Origin: Chloroflexota bacterium
GTDB lineage: Bacteria; Chloroflexota; Dormibacteria; Aeolococcales; Aeolococcaceae
Direction: 5' to 3'
DNA: 12,005 nt
Assembly (NCBI GenBank): GCA_003491925.1
Contig: DNAU01000023.1
Span: 1-12,005, forward strand
The first letter of the stretch is position 1, and the number at the start of each line of letters is the position of its first letter. Below, piece by piece: positions 1 to 7,388 of this stretch. The notes under the pieces are model-generated. The model saw nothing but the letters and a program-made list of their open reading frames with translations. It was not told the origin of the DNA and searched no databases. Both the position numbers and the translations under genes were made by a program.

Positions 1-186
<186 letters not shown>

Positions 187-198
187 GGCGAGGCGGGT

Positions 199-558
199 TC
201 AGCTCTTCCTGCGAAGCCGATCGGCCATCACCGACATCAGCTCGAGCGCGAACATCGGGGTCTCCTGGACCAGGAAGAGGAAGCGGCGGCGGTCGACCGT
301 CGCCAGGGTCGTCTCCGTCAGCGCCACCGCGGTGGCGCTCCGTGGCGAGTCGTCCACCAGCGCCATCTCACCGAAGACCTCGCGGGGCCCGAGCCGCTCC
401 ATCAGGCCGCCCGCCCCGCGCAGCTCCACCTCGCCGTCGACGATGCCGTACATCTCGGCACCCGGGTCGCCCTCGCTGAATATCACGGCGCCCGCGCTCA
501 CCTTCCTGGTGTCGGTCGCGTTGTGGAACAGCCCCCACACGGTGGTCGTCTCTGCCAT
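199..558 (-). CDS. Stand-alone cyclic nucleotide-binding (cNMP) domain protein
   Basis: A 119-residue cytoplasmic protein made of one cyclic-nucleotide-binding beta-roll. Residues 20-45 carry a strand/turn pattern (GAVIFSEGDPGAEMYGIVDG) typical of the CRP/PKA-regulatory fold. The phosphate-binding cassette is at 62-78 (FGEMALVDDSPRSATAV), with Glu64 and Arg73 in the ribose- and phosphate-contacting positions. The C-terminal helix (about 100-117) ends the protein. CRP-family regulators run to about 210 residues and add a winged helix; none is present here, so this is not a transcription factor by itself. It probably acts as a small ligand-responsive module binding an unknown partner. The ATG at 558 is chosen because a GGGAG stretch lies about 9 bp upstream and the fold starts right after it; the frame stays open much further upstream but encodes low-complexity Arg/Pro/Ala sequence. 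It is divergent from the gene at 885. Confidence 0.86.
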   Translation of the reverse strand: MAETTTVWGLFHNATDTRKVSAGAVIFSEGDPGAEMYGIVDGEVELRGAGGLMERLGPREVFGEMALVDDSPRSATAVALTETTLATVDRRRFLFLVQETPMFALELMSVMADRLRRKS

Positions 559-884
559 GGTCTCCACTCCCTCACACAGCGCAGCGCCTGGAGTGTGGGA
601 TTCTCGCATAGGTCCGTCTGCGGCCTTGTGGTGGACGGCCGGCCCACCCGCTGCCACCCCGCGGAGGAGGCTCGGCACGCCCGCTGTGACCCCACGGTGG
701 GGCCCGGCGGTCCAGACGTCCGCCGCGGTGGAGGGCTGAGGCGCCAGGCCTCCGCGGGTCTGCAGTCGCGCACCCCCCACGAATGGTGGGCTGGACGCGG
801 CTGGCTGCCTGATGTACGGTGTCGATGATCGCGCCGGGCCAGACGGGTGTGCCCGGTGACGAGAGTCCACGGGAGGTGAGGGTG
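559..884. other. Divergent intergenic region, no gene seen
   Basis: This 326-bp region separates the minus-strand cNMP-binding gene from the plus-strand Ig-like gene. Frames through it give only Arg/Pro/Ala-rich translations with no domain character. It holds the candidate plus-strand promoter at 792-820 and the ribosome binding site of the gene at 885 (GGAGG at 872-876). It also has small GC-rich inverted repeats, for example CCCAC/GTGGG around 776-790 beside the -35 box. No clear minus-strand promoter was found for the gene ending at 199. Confidence 0.6.
792..820 (+). promoter_or_regulatory. Candidate sigma70-type promoter for the Ig-like protein gene
   Basis: A -35-like TGGACG (792-797, four of six matches to TTGACA) is followed by a 17-bp spacer and a -10-like TACGGT (815-820, TANNNT pattern). 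Transcription would start near 826-828 and leave a leader of about 58 nt before the chosen ATG at 885. The assignment rests on pattern only. Confidence 0.45.
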
Positions 885-2312
885 ATGCGTCGACGCAGGC
901 TCGGCGTGCTGAGCTGGGCGGTTGTTCTCCTGGTCGCTGCCGCGACCGGTGTGTGGGGAGGCGTGGCCTCGGCCGGCGGGGACTGCGCCGGGAACTGCGT
1001 GCTCGGCGTGCTGGAGCTGACCGGCCCACCGCCCGTGCTCAACCCCACCGTGGGGGCGGGCACGACCTCGTCGCTGACATTCACCGTGACCAACGACACC
1101 GCCGGCGCCACCTCCGAGGGCTCCGCCGGGAAGGGTCCGCTGCTGGTGGAATCGGCCGAGCTGACCGCGCCCGCCGGTTTCGCGATCCAGTCCGCGACGC
1201 TGGTCGCCCCTCGCAAGCACGACCCGCCAACCGCCCACGTGAGCATCGACACGGCCACGACGCCCTACACCTACACGGTGGACCTGGACGATCTCGATCT
1301 CGCGCCCGGAGCCTCGATCTCGGCGGTGCTCTCGGTCACCGCCTCCTGCGCAGCCACCTCCGGAACTTGGGCGCTCTCCGTCCAGCCCGCACCGACCGCT
1401 CACGGCCAGGGCTTCACCGTCGACCCGAGCAGCGCGCTCTCGGTCGGCGTGACGGGAGCCTGCACCCTGGCGTTCACGGCTGATCCGACCAACGCGGTCA
1501 TCGGCCAGGACATCACCCATCAGGGCTTCGACCCCAGCGGGTCACCGGTGGAGGTCGAGGCCCGCGCCGCCAACGGCCGCCCCGTCGCAGGAGTTGAGGT
1601 GACCCTGAGCGCGGAGGTCGGATCGGGCACCCTCAGCGGCACGACCTCCAGCACCACCGGCGGCCCCGACGCCGGGACGTTGGGGGTGGCCGCCTTCTCC
1701 CCGCTGAGCATCGGCCAGACCGGCTACTACTCCCTCCAGGCGGGCGCGCCCGCCTTCGTGACCGCCGACTCGAGTCTCTTCCAGATCACCGACGGCGCGA
1801 CGCCCTGCACCGGCAGCTGCTCCGGCTCGGCGAGCAACGACACGGTGTCGGCGGCGGTCTCGGTGAGCAACCCGGGAACCGGTGACACGCTCAGCGTGGC
1901 GCTGAGCGGCTTCTCCTACCAGTGCCCCGACTGGCTGTCGCCCACCGGCTACTACCCGACGGTGACCACTCCGCTGGGGGTCGACCTCTGGCAGTCGGAT
2001 GGCTCCCTCGACCCATCCCCGCGCTCCGTGCAGGTGGCCCTCACCATCCCCGGCAGCGCGCCCCCACCGCCGTTCTTCCCCTTCTACCAGGTCTGCTACG
2101 CGAGCACCGAGCCATTCTCCGGCGGCACCCTGGTCGGCGCCGCCCAGTCGATCCCCGGTTACGCCGGCAGCACCTACGTCGGACTGCTGCCCTACTGTCC
2201 CGTCGCCGCCACGGCCGCTGACGCACCCTGCGTCCTCTCCAGCTCCTGGGGAGACGGCAGCGCGGTCGTCACCTTCGTGGGCGCGCCCGGCGACTTCTGG
2301 GGGTCCGCCTAG
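885..2312 (+). CDS. Secreted Ig-like domain protein of unknown function
   Basis: A 475-residue exported protein. Residues 1-30 are a classical Sec signal peptide: MRRRR, a hydrophobic core at about 6-27, and ASA|GG as the likely cleavage site after residue 30. The mature part is rich in Thr, Ser, Gly and Val and reads as alternating beta-strands of bacterial Ig-like domains, including an N-terminal strand set with LTFTVTND and a central segment with GRPVAGVEVTLS. A CxxxC pair appears twice, DCAGNC after the signal peptide and PCTGSC further on, each opening a new strand-rich segment; more cysteines follow, consistent with extracytoplasmic disulfides. No membrane anchor or sorting signal is visible at the C-terminus. 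The start at 885 is preferred over in-frame starts at 819 and 825 because GGAGG lies 8 bp upstream and it gives a proper signal peptide. The function was not recognised; an adhesive or structural surface role is only inferred. Confidence 0.82.
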   Translation: MRRRRLGVLSWAVVLLVAAATGVWGGVASAGGDCAGNCVLGVLELTGPPPVLNPTVGAGTTSSLTFTVTNDTAGATSEGSAGKGPLLVESAELTAPAGFAIQSATLVAPRKHDPPTAHVSIDTATTPYTYTVDLDDLDLAPGASISAVLSVTASCAATSGTWALSVQPAPTAHGQGFTVDPSSALSVGVTGACTLAFTADPTNAVIGQDITHQGFDPSGSPVEVEARAANGRPVAGVEVTLSAEVGSGTLSGTTSSTTGGPDAGTLGVAAFSPLSIGQTGYYSLQAGAPAFVTADSSLFQITDGATPCTGSCSGSASNDTVSAAVSVSNPGTGDTLSVALSGFSYQCPDWLSPTGYYPTVTTPLGVDLWQSDGSLDPSPRSVQVALTIPGSAPPPPFFPFYQVCYASTEPFSGGTLVGAAQSIPGYAGSTYVGLLPYCPVAATAADAPCVLSSSWGDGSAVVTFVGAPGDFWGSA

Positions 2313-2338
2313 TACGAGCCGGTTGACCGCGCCGCCGC

Positions 2339-2365
2339 GCGGCTCCGTCCACGGGGCGGAGCCGC
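2339..2365 (+). terminator. GC-rich hairpin after the Ig-like gene (no U-tract)
   Basis: GCGGCTCCG (2339-2347) and CGGAGCCGC (2357-2365) form a perfect 9-bp stem with a 9-nt loop, 26 bp after the stop codon at 2312. No T-run follows, so it is not a canonical intrinsic terminator. It may still aid termination or protect the transcript end, and it separates the gene from the cyclase at 2426. Confidence 0.4.
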
Positions 2366-2425
2366 TGCCCTCCGTCCCAGCCTGCCTGAGGTGCGCGGCG
2401 GAGGGCGTCCACTCCTGAGGTCGTG

Positions 2426-5400
2426 ATGCGCATCTGTCCCAGCTGCGGAGAGGAGAACCCCGAGAGGTTCCGCCTCTGCGGCTTCTGCGGCGTCCCCCTT
2501 GCCGCTCCGGCACCGCCCCAGGAGGTCCGGAAGACCGTCACCGTGGTCTTCTCCGATCTCAGGGGCTCCACCGCGCTCGGAGAGAGGCTCGACAGCGAGG
2601 CCGTGCGCGAGGTCCTGGACGCGTACTTCACCGAGATGCGCGGTGTCCTCGAGCGCCACGGGGGGGTGGTGGAGAAGTACGTCGGCGACGCCATCATGGC
2701 CGTCTTCGGTCTGCCCCGCCTCCACGAGGACGACGCCCTGCGTGCCGTCCGGGCCGCCCACGAGATGCGAGCCGCCCTGGCCAACGTCAACCGGCGCCTC
2801 GAGGATCGGTGGGGAGTCCGGTTGGAGAACCGCACCGGGGTCAACACCGGTGAGGTGGTCGCCGGCGACCATGCCGGCGGGCAGCGGCTGGTGACCGGGG
2901 ACACCGTCAACGTGGCCGCCCGGCTGGAGCAGGCGGCGCCTCCGCTCGAGGTCCTGATCGGCGAGCCCACCTACCGGATGGTGCGCAACGCCGTCGAGGT
3001 GGAGGCGCTGCCGCCGCTGGAGCTCAGGGGGAAGTCCCGGCGCATCCCCGCCTACCGGCTGCTCGGGGTCAGCCGGGGGGACGGCGTCGCCCGCCGGGCC
3101 GACACTCCGCTGGTCGGCCGCGCCGAGGAGCTGGCCGTCCTCTCCGCCGCGCTGGAGCGGTCGGCGAGGAGCCGGCGGCCGGAGCTGGTGACCCTGCTCG
3201 CGCCCGCGGGCACCGGGAAGTCCCGGCTGCTCCACGAGTTCGTGAGCGGGGCGGCGGGCGGGGCACGGGTGCTGCGTGGACGCTGCCTCTCCTACGGGGA
3301 GGGGATCACCTTCTGGCCGCTGGCCGAGATCGCTCGCGATGCGGCCGGCATCGCCGAGGACGAGCCGGTCGACCAGGCCCGCTCCAGGCTCACCGCCCTG
3401 CTCGGCGAGGAGGCGGCCGACGTCGCCGCCCGGCTGGCATCGGTCATGGGGCTGTCCGAGGCCGCCTACCCCGTTCACGAGACCTTCTGGGCGGCCCGGC
3501 GGCTGCTCGAGACCGTGGCCCGGGACGGGCCGGTCGTGACCGTGATCGAGGACATCCATTGGGCCGAGGCCACCTTCCTCGACCTGATCGCCCACGTGGC
3601 CGAGAACGGGGAGGACGCCGCGCTGGTCCTCCTCTGCACCTCCCGGCCCGAGCTGCTCGAACTCCGGCCCGCCTGGCGGGAGGAGCGCGCCCGGGCGACC
3701 ACCATCTCGCTCCGCCCCCTCAGCGACGCGGAGAGCGCCGAGGTGGTGAGCGGCCTGCTCGGCGAGGTGACGCTGGCGGCCGGGCCCCGGCGCCGGATCA
3801 TCGAGGCGGCCCAGGGGAACCCGCTCTTCGTCGAGCAGATGGTGTCGATGATGATCGACGACGGCCTGATCCGCCGCGCGGGCGGTGGCTGGGTGGCGAG
3901 CACCGACCTCGGCGCGCTCGCCGTGCCGCCCAGCATCAGCGCCCTGCTCGCGGCCCGGCTGGACCGGCTCGCCCCCGCGGAGCGGGCGGTGCTGGAGCGC
4001 GGCGCGGTGATCGGCCAGGTCTTCTACCTGGGAGCGGTCGAGGCCCTCTGCCCGGAGGCGGTGCGCCGCGACGTCCGGGCCCACCTCGACAGCCTGGCCC
4101 GGCGCGAGCTGGTGAGTCCCACCGAGTCCACCCTGGCCGGGCAGGATGCATTCAGGTTCCAGCACGTCCTGATCCGGGATGCCGCCTACCAGGGGCTGCT
4201 GAAGCGGACCCGCGCCGAGCTCCATGAGGGCTTCGCGGAGTGGTTGGAGGCCCGCGCCGGCGACCACCCCGGCGACCACGAGGAGATCCGCGGCTACCAC
4301 CTGGAGCAGAGCGTGCTCTCCCTGGCGCAGCTCGGCCCGCTCGACGCGCACGCGGCCGCGCTGGCGGCGCGCGCCGCGGGCTACCTGGCCGACGCCGGGG
4401 AGCTGGCCCGCGCCAGAGGGGACATGCCGGCGGCGTCGAGCCTCCTCCGCCGCGCCGCGGCCCTGACCCCCGACTCCCCGGCATCTCCCCGGTGGCTTCT
4501 GCACGCCGGCGAGGCGCTCGGCGAGATGGGCACCTTCTCGGCCGCCGACGAGGTGCTGTCGAGGGCCGCCGAGCGGGCCGCCGAGGACGGCGAGCGTGCC
4601 CTCGCCGCCACCGCCGCGGTGGTCGCCCGGATGTGGCGGTTCCTCGCCAATCCCGAGGCCGCCCCGGCGGTGCAGGTGGCGGAGGCCGCCCGCACGGCGA
4701 TCGCCGAGCTCGAGCGGCTGGAGGCCCACGAGGGGCTGGCCCGCGCCTGGAAGCTGATGATGTATGTCCACTTCTACGAGGGCCGTTTCAGCCCCGCGGA
4801 GGAGTGCGTGACCCGCGCCCTGCGCCACGCCGAGCTGGCCCAGGACAAGGTCTTCGAGGTCCGGCTGCTCTCCGCCCTCGCCTCCTGCCTCGTCTACAGC
4901 GCCACCTCCGCCGCCGAGGCCCTGGACCGATGCCGCGACCTCCTGGAGCGAGGAGCCGGGGATCGGCGCACCGAGGCGATGACCCTCTCGGCGATGAGCC
5001 ACCTGGAGGCGATGCGGGGGGACGCGGAGGGTGCTCGCGAGCACTACCGGCGGAGCCGGGCGATGCTGACTGATCTCGGCTTCACCCTCAGCGCGGCGAT
5101 CACCTCGCTGCACTCCGGCCCGGCGGAGGTACTGGCCGGAGACCTCGAGCGGGCGGAGGCCGAGCTCCGCGCCGACTACGAGACCCTCCAGGCGATGGGC
5201 GACACGGGCTACACGCCCTCCGTGGCGGCGCTCCTCGCCGAGGTCCTGCACGCGCAGGGTCGCGACCGGGAGGCCGGGGAGCTCGCGGAGGTCTGCCGCC
5301 AGAAGGCGTCACCGCAGGATGTGGGTGCGCAGTACCAGTGGCGGAGCATCCGGGCGAGGCTGCTCGCCGTCGAGGGCCAGACGGCCGAGGCGGAGGCCCT

Positions 5401-5638
5401 CGCCCGCGAGAGCGTGCGCCTGATCTCGACCACCGACCAGCCGGACATCCAGGGGCAGGCGCTGGCCGGGCTGGCCGAGGTCCTGGAGGCGGCCGGCAAG
5501 GGTGCAGCCGCCGCCGCGTCGCTGCGGTATGCGCTGACGCTCTTCGAGACCAAGGGCAACGAGGTCGCCGCAGCCCGCGCCCGGGGGGAGCTGGCGCGGC
5601 TCACCACCGCGCCTGCGGGCAGTTCGCGGCAGGTGTAG
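2426..5638 (+). CDS. Zinc ribbon + class III adenylate/guanylate cyclase + AAA (STAND-like) ATPase + TPR protein
   Basis: A 1070-residue multidomain signalling protein with no membrane segment. Residues 4-21 form a zinc ribbon (CPSC...CGFC). Residues 36-215 are a class III nucleotide cyclase: metal-binding Asp44 (FSDLRGST) and Asp88, purine-selecting Lys84 (KYVGD), and transition-state Asn162 and Arg166 (VNVAAR). The second purine-contact position, Asp/Thr in well-studied adenylate cyclases, aligns with Leu155, so substrate choice is uncertain. An ATPase module starts at LVGR (229). Its P-loop is APAGTGKS (259-266), with Ala in place of the usual first Gly, and Walker B is VTVIEDIHW with Asp376. 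A winged-helix-like stretch follows (about 500-600), then helical repeats of TPR type to the end. The family makes cyclic nucleotides under control of the ATPase/TPR part. ATG 2426 is preferred over GTG 2423 because GAGG (2417-2420) is better spaced from it. Confidence 0.92.
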   Translation: MRICPSCGEENPERFRLCGFCGVPLAAPAPPQEVRKTVTVVFSDLRGSTALGERLDSEAVREVLDAYFTEMRGVLERHGGVVEKYVGDAIMAVFGLPRLHEDDALRAVRAAHEMRAALANVNRRLEDRWGVRLENRTGVNTGEVVAGDHAGGQRLVTGDTVNVAARLEQAAPPLEVLIGEPTYRMVRNAVEVEALPPLELRGKSRRIPAYRLLGVSRGDGVARRADTPLVGRAEELAVLSAALERSARSRRPELVTLLAPAGTGKSRLLHEFVSGAAGGARVLRGRCLSYGEGITFWPLAEIARDAAGIAEDEPVDQARSRLTALLGEEAADVAARLASVMGLSEAAYPVHETFWAARRLLETVARDGPVVTVIEDIHWAEATFLDLIAHVAENGEDAALVLLCTSRPELLELRPAWREERARATTISLRPLSDAESAEVVSGLLGEVTLAAGPRRRIIEAAQGNPLFVEQMVSMMIDDGLIRRAGGGWVASTDLGALAVPPSISALLAARLDRLAPAERAVLERGAVIGQVFYLGAVEALCPEAVRRDVRAHLDSLARRELVSPTESTLAGQDAFRFQHVLIRDAAYQGLLKRTRAELHEGFAEWLEARAGDHPGDHEEIRGYHLEQSVLSLAQLGPLDAHAAALAARAAGYLADAGELARARGDMPAASSLLRRAAALTPDSPASPRWLLHAGEALGEMGTFSAADEVLSRAAERAAEDGERALAATAAVVARMWRFLANPEAAPAVQVAEAARTAIAELERLEAHEGLARAWKLMMYVHFYEGRFSPAEECVTRALRHAELAQDKVFEVRLLSALASCLVYSATSAAEALDRCRDLLERGAGDRRTEAMTLSAMSHLEAMRGDAEGAREHYRRSRAMLTDLGFTLSAAITSLHSGPAEVLAGDLERAEAELRADYETLQAMGDTGYTPSVAALLAEVLHAQGRDREAGELAEVCRQKASPQDVGAQYQWRSIRARLLAVEGQTAEAEALARESVRLISTTDQPDIQGQALAGLAEVLEAAGKGAAAAASLRYALTLFETKGNEVAAARARGELARLTTAPAGSSRQV

Positions 5639-5739
5639 TGGGGGTGGGGGTCACCTTCCTGCGGCGCCGGGCCGGGCTGCCTGCCGGTCACCTCCTCGCC
5701 GGCGTGGCCCGCCATGCCCGCCGCACGTCCCAGGGATTT

Positions 5740-5756
5740 AGGACAGAAACTGTCCT
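5740..5756. repeat. Perfect 7+3+7 inverted repeat, operator-like
   Basis: AGGACAG, AAA, CTGTCCT form an exact palindrome with a 3-nt centre in a locally AT-richer stretch (5735-5760) of otherwise very GC-rich DNA. The size and symmetry fit a dimeric repressor site. A recognisable gene with a start close by is missing on both strands, so its target is unknown. Confidence 0.5.
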
Positions 5757-5917
5757 CAACCACTGGACCCGGGGGCGCAGCCGATGGCATGGTCCGGAGA
5801 CGCCGGTCGCCGGGGGAGGCGGGGGGGCGGGCTCCCGGCGGTCGCCTCCGGCCGGCAAGGGCTGCCCTGAGGACGCCGGTGGCCAGCCCGGGCGAGGGGC
5901 CAGCGCGCCCCTGTGAC

Positions 5918-5963
5918 TACCAAGATTCCACGCCCGGGACTACCAATCTCACGCAGCCTTGTC
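5918..5963. repeat. Left 23-bp repeat pair, downstream of the AAA/DUF4143 gene
   Basis: Two adjacent units start with TACCAA at 5918 and 5941, exactly 23 bp apart. TACCAAGATT (5918-5927) and the 21 bp at 5938-5958 (beginning GACTACCAATC) are both identical to 7343-7352 and 7363-7383 at the same internal spacing. They lie 70-116 bp past the stop codon of the minus-strand ATPase gene and form a direct repeat with the array on its other side. Confidence 0.75.
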
Positions 5964-6033
5964 TGGCGGCCTCACGCGGCCGGCGCGATTCCGGCCCGCG
6001 CGGTCGTGGCGTGGGCCGCGGCGGCTGCGCCGC

Positions 6034-7290
6034 TCATGCCCAGAGCGCACACAGGGGAATGGCGTAGACACGCTCGCCGAGCTGGTAGAGGCCCGGTCCG
6101 CTGTGCATCACCGCACCGGCGAGGAAGCCGTCGCGGAGCTCCTTACGCAACCAGAAGAGGTGCCGCGCGTCGTCGCTGCCCGGCGCCGAACCTGCCTTGA
6201 ACTCGAAGGCGACCACACGCCCGGCGCCAACCTCGACGACGAGATCGACCTCATGGCGTCCCGCCTCGAGCCGCAGGTGGTGCAGCACCGGGTGGGTTTG
6301 GCTGAGCGCGATCTCAGCCCGCAGCTGAGCGACTGCAAGCGCATCGAAGTAACGTCCGAGGAGGTCCGCATCATCGAGGATGGCCGATGCCGGCAGGTCG
6401 GCGGCGATGGCGGCCAGTCCGCTGTCCACCAGATACCTCTTGCCCTGCTTGACGAGCCGGCTCAGCCGGTTGCTGGCCCAGGCCGGGACCACATCCAGCA
6501 CGTAGAGGTTCTTGAGCAGCTGGTCGTATCCGGCGGCCGTCTTGGCATTCACCTCCGCGCTCCGGTAGAGGGAGGCGTCCGACGGCAGGCCGGCATTGTG
6601 GAGTGCCAGGACGTGCACATAGCGGCGCAGCTTCGCCGGGTCCTTGGCGGAGTCCACGAGCGCTGCGTCGCGGGTGACGAGGTCGTCGAGGTAGCTCTCC
6701 AGCCAGATGCCCCGCGCCCTCTCGGTGGGGTGGCGATAGGCGACCTCGGGAAAGCCCCCACGGAGCGCCCTGGCAACGTAGCCGTCGATGGCCGGTGGTT
6801 CGGCACCGCCGCTGAGATCATCGAGCCCGCCTCTGGTCAGGCGATCGATGAACGACGGCCGTCCGACCGAGACGCGCTCGGCCAGCTCGCGCTCCACCAC
6901 CGGGTGCATGGTCATCCGCACGACACGTCCCGTTCCGGCCCAGGTCTCTCGGAAGAGCTCGGCTCTGACGCTCCCGGTGAGGACGAACTGACCTGGCGTT
7001 GAATCCCGGTTGACGGCGCGCTTCACGGCGGCGAGGACCTCGGGGACCTTCTGCCATTCGTCGATGAGCAACGGGCGGCTCGCACGCCGGAGGGCCGCGT
7101 CGGGGTCGGCCCGGTACGCAGAGGCGACGCCGGGCACTTCGAGCCCCGCGATCTCCGCGACCTGCTGAGCAGCGGTTGTGGTCTTTCCCGCCCCGCGGGC
7201 ACCTGTGATCATTACGGCGGGGAACTCGGCGAGCAACCCGGCGAGCTGCGAGTCCACCATCCGCGGTCGGTAGACGCCACCGTCCATCAT
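6034..7290 (-). CDS. AAA family ATPase with C-terminal DUF4143 domain
   Basis: A complete 418-residue protein of the widespread AAA_14/DUF4143 family, whose biological role is not established. The N-terminal ATPase has a P-loop GARGAGKTT (residues 30-38, Lys36) and Walker B LLIDEWQKVP (Asp77, Glu78), followed by GQFVLTGS, a sensor-like strand common in the family. The C-terminal DUF4143 part (about 200-418) includes LESYLDDLVTRD and ends in a fold resembling PD-(D/E)xK nucleases: Asp349 in HEVDLVVE and Glu363/Lys365 in FEFKAG. Whether it cuts nucleic acid is unknown. Two adjacent ATGs (7290, 7287) can serve as start; no strong ribosome site is visible. The gene stands alone, flanked by direct 23-bp repeats on both sides, which suggests horizontal acquisition or movement as a unit. 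Family assignment is firm; function is not. Confidence 0.92.
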   Translation of the reverse strand: MMDGGVYRPRMVDSQLAGLLAEFPAVMITGARGAGKTTTAAQQVAEIAGLEVPGVASAYRADPDAALRRASRPLLIDEWQKVPEVLAAVKRAVNRDSTPGQFVLTGSVRAELFRETWAGTGRVVRMTMHPVVERELAERVSVGRPSFIDRLTRGGLDDLSGGAEPPAIDGYVARALRGGFPEVAYRHPTERARGIWLESYLDDLVTRDAALVDSAKDPAKLRRYVHVLALHNAGLPSDASLYRSAEVNAKTAAGYDQLLKNLYVLDVVPAWASNRLSRLVKQGKRYLVDSGLAAIAADLPASAILDDADLLGRYFDALAVAQLRAEIALSQTHPVLHHLRLEAGRHEVDLVVEVGAGRVVAFEFKAGSAPGSDDARHLFWLRKELRDGFLAGAVMHSGPGLYQLGERVYAIPLCALWA

Positions 7291-7319
7291 CGGTCCGGGG
7301 ACGCCTCGGCGAGGAGCAC

Positions 7320-7388
7320 TACCAACTTCACACGCAGTATGATACCAAGATTACGCAGCTCAGACTACCAATCTCACGCAGCCATGGC
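7320..7388. repeat. Right array of three 23-bp repeat units, upstream of the AAA/DUF4143 gene
   Basis: TACCAA recurs at 7320, 7343 and 7366, exactly 23 bp apart, each followed by a variable triplet and then an ACGCAG core. The second and third units share a 10-bp and a 21-bp identical block with the left pair (5918-5963). The array begins 30 bp upstream of the ATPase start codon, so it overlaps that gene's promoter region. Possible roles are an autoregulatory operator or the end of a mobile unit; the sequence does not decide between them. Confidence 0.75.
7339..7344 (-). promoter_or_regulatory. Candidate -10 box for the AAA/DUF4143 gene
   Basis: Read on the minus strand, TATCAT fits the TANNNT pattern and spans the junction of the first and second repeat units. 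Transcription would start near 7332, leaving a leader of about 42 nt. No good -35 box lies at 17 bp; a TTGGTA is present but about 21 bp away. This is weak on its own but consistent with the repeats being an operator. Confidence 0.35.

Larger units (their letters stand above)
5639..6033. other. 395-bp non-coding gap with palindrome and repeat units
   Basis: No convincing gene lies between the cyclase stop and the end of the minus-strand ATPase gene; the open frames are Arg/Pro/Gly-rich shadows. The region holds a perfect palindrome at 5740-5756, a long GC stem (GGAGGCG at 5815-5821 with CGCCTCC at 5843-5849), and two 23-bp repeat units at 5918-5963 that match the array upstream of the ATPase gene. 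No clear intrinsic terminator for the cyclase was found. It may be the remains of lost sequence or an insertion border. Confidence 0.55.

Noticed and set aside
819..827. Earlier starts (GTG 819, ATG 825) for the Ig-like protein, including a leaderless start at 825
   Set aside because: These would bury the signal peptide behind 20 or more hydrophilic residues. The ATG at 885 has a good ribosome site and a classical signal peptide. GTG 819 also overlaps the -10 box.
498..1520. Long minus-strand frame extending upstream of the cNMP-binding gene and antisense to the Ig-like gene
   Set aside because: Arg/Gly/His-rich translation without domain features. The cNMP-binding protein starts convincingly at 558 in a different frame.
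2309..5251. Very long minus-strand open frame (about 980 codons) opposite the cyclase gene
   Set aside because: Its translation is Gly/Arg/Pro/Gln-rich low complexity with no domain. The plus strand encodes a clear multidomain protein, and such antisense frames are expected at this GC content.
5959..7002. Plus-strand open frame of about 347 codons opposite the AAA/DUF4143 gene
   Set aside because: It has no recognisable domain, while the minus strand has an intact P-loop, Walker B and DUF4143 region of full length.
7320..7388. CRISPR-like periodic repeats
   Set aside because: The 23-bp units are directly adjacent with no spacers, only two or three per cluster, and no cas gene is present.
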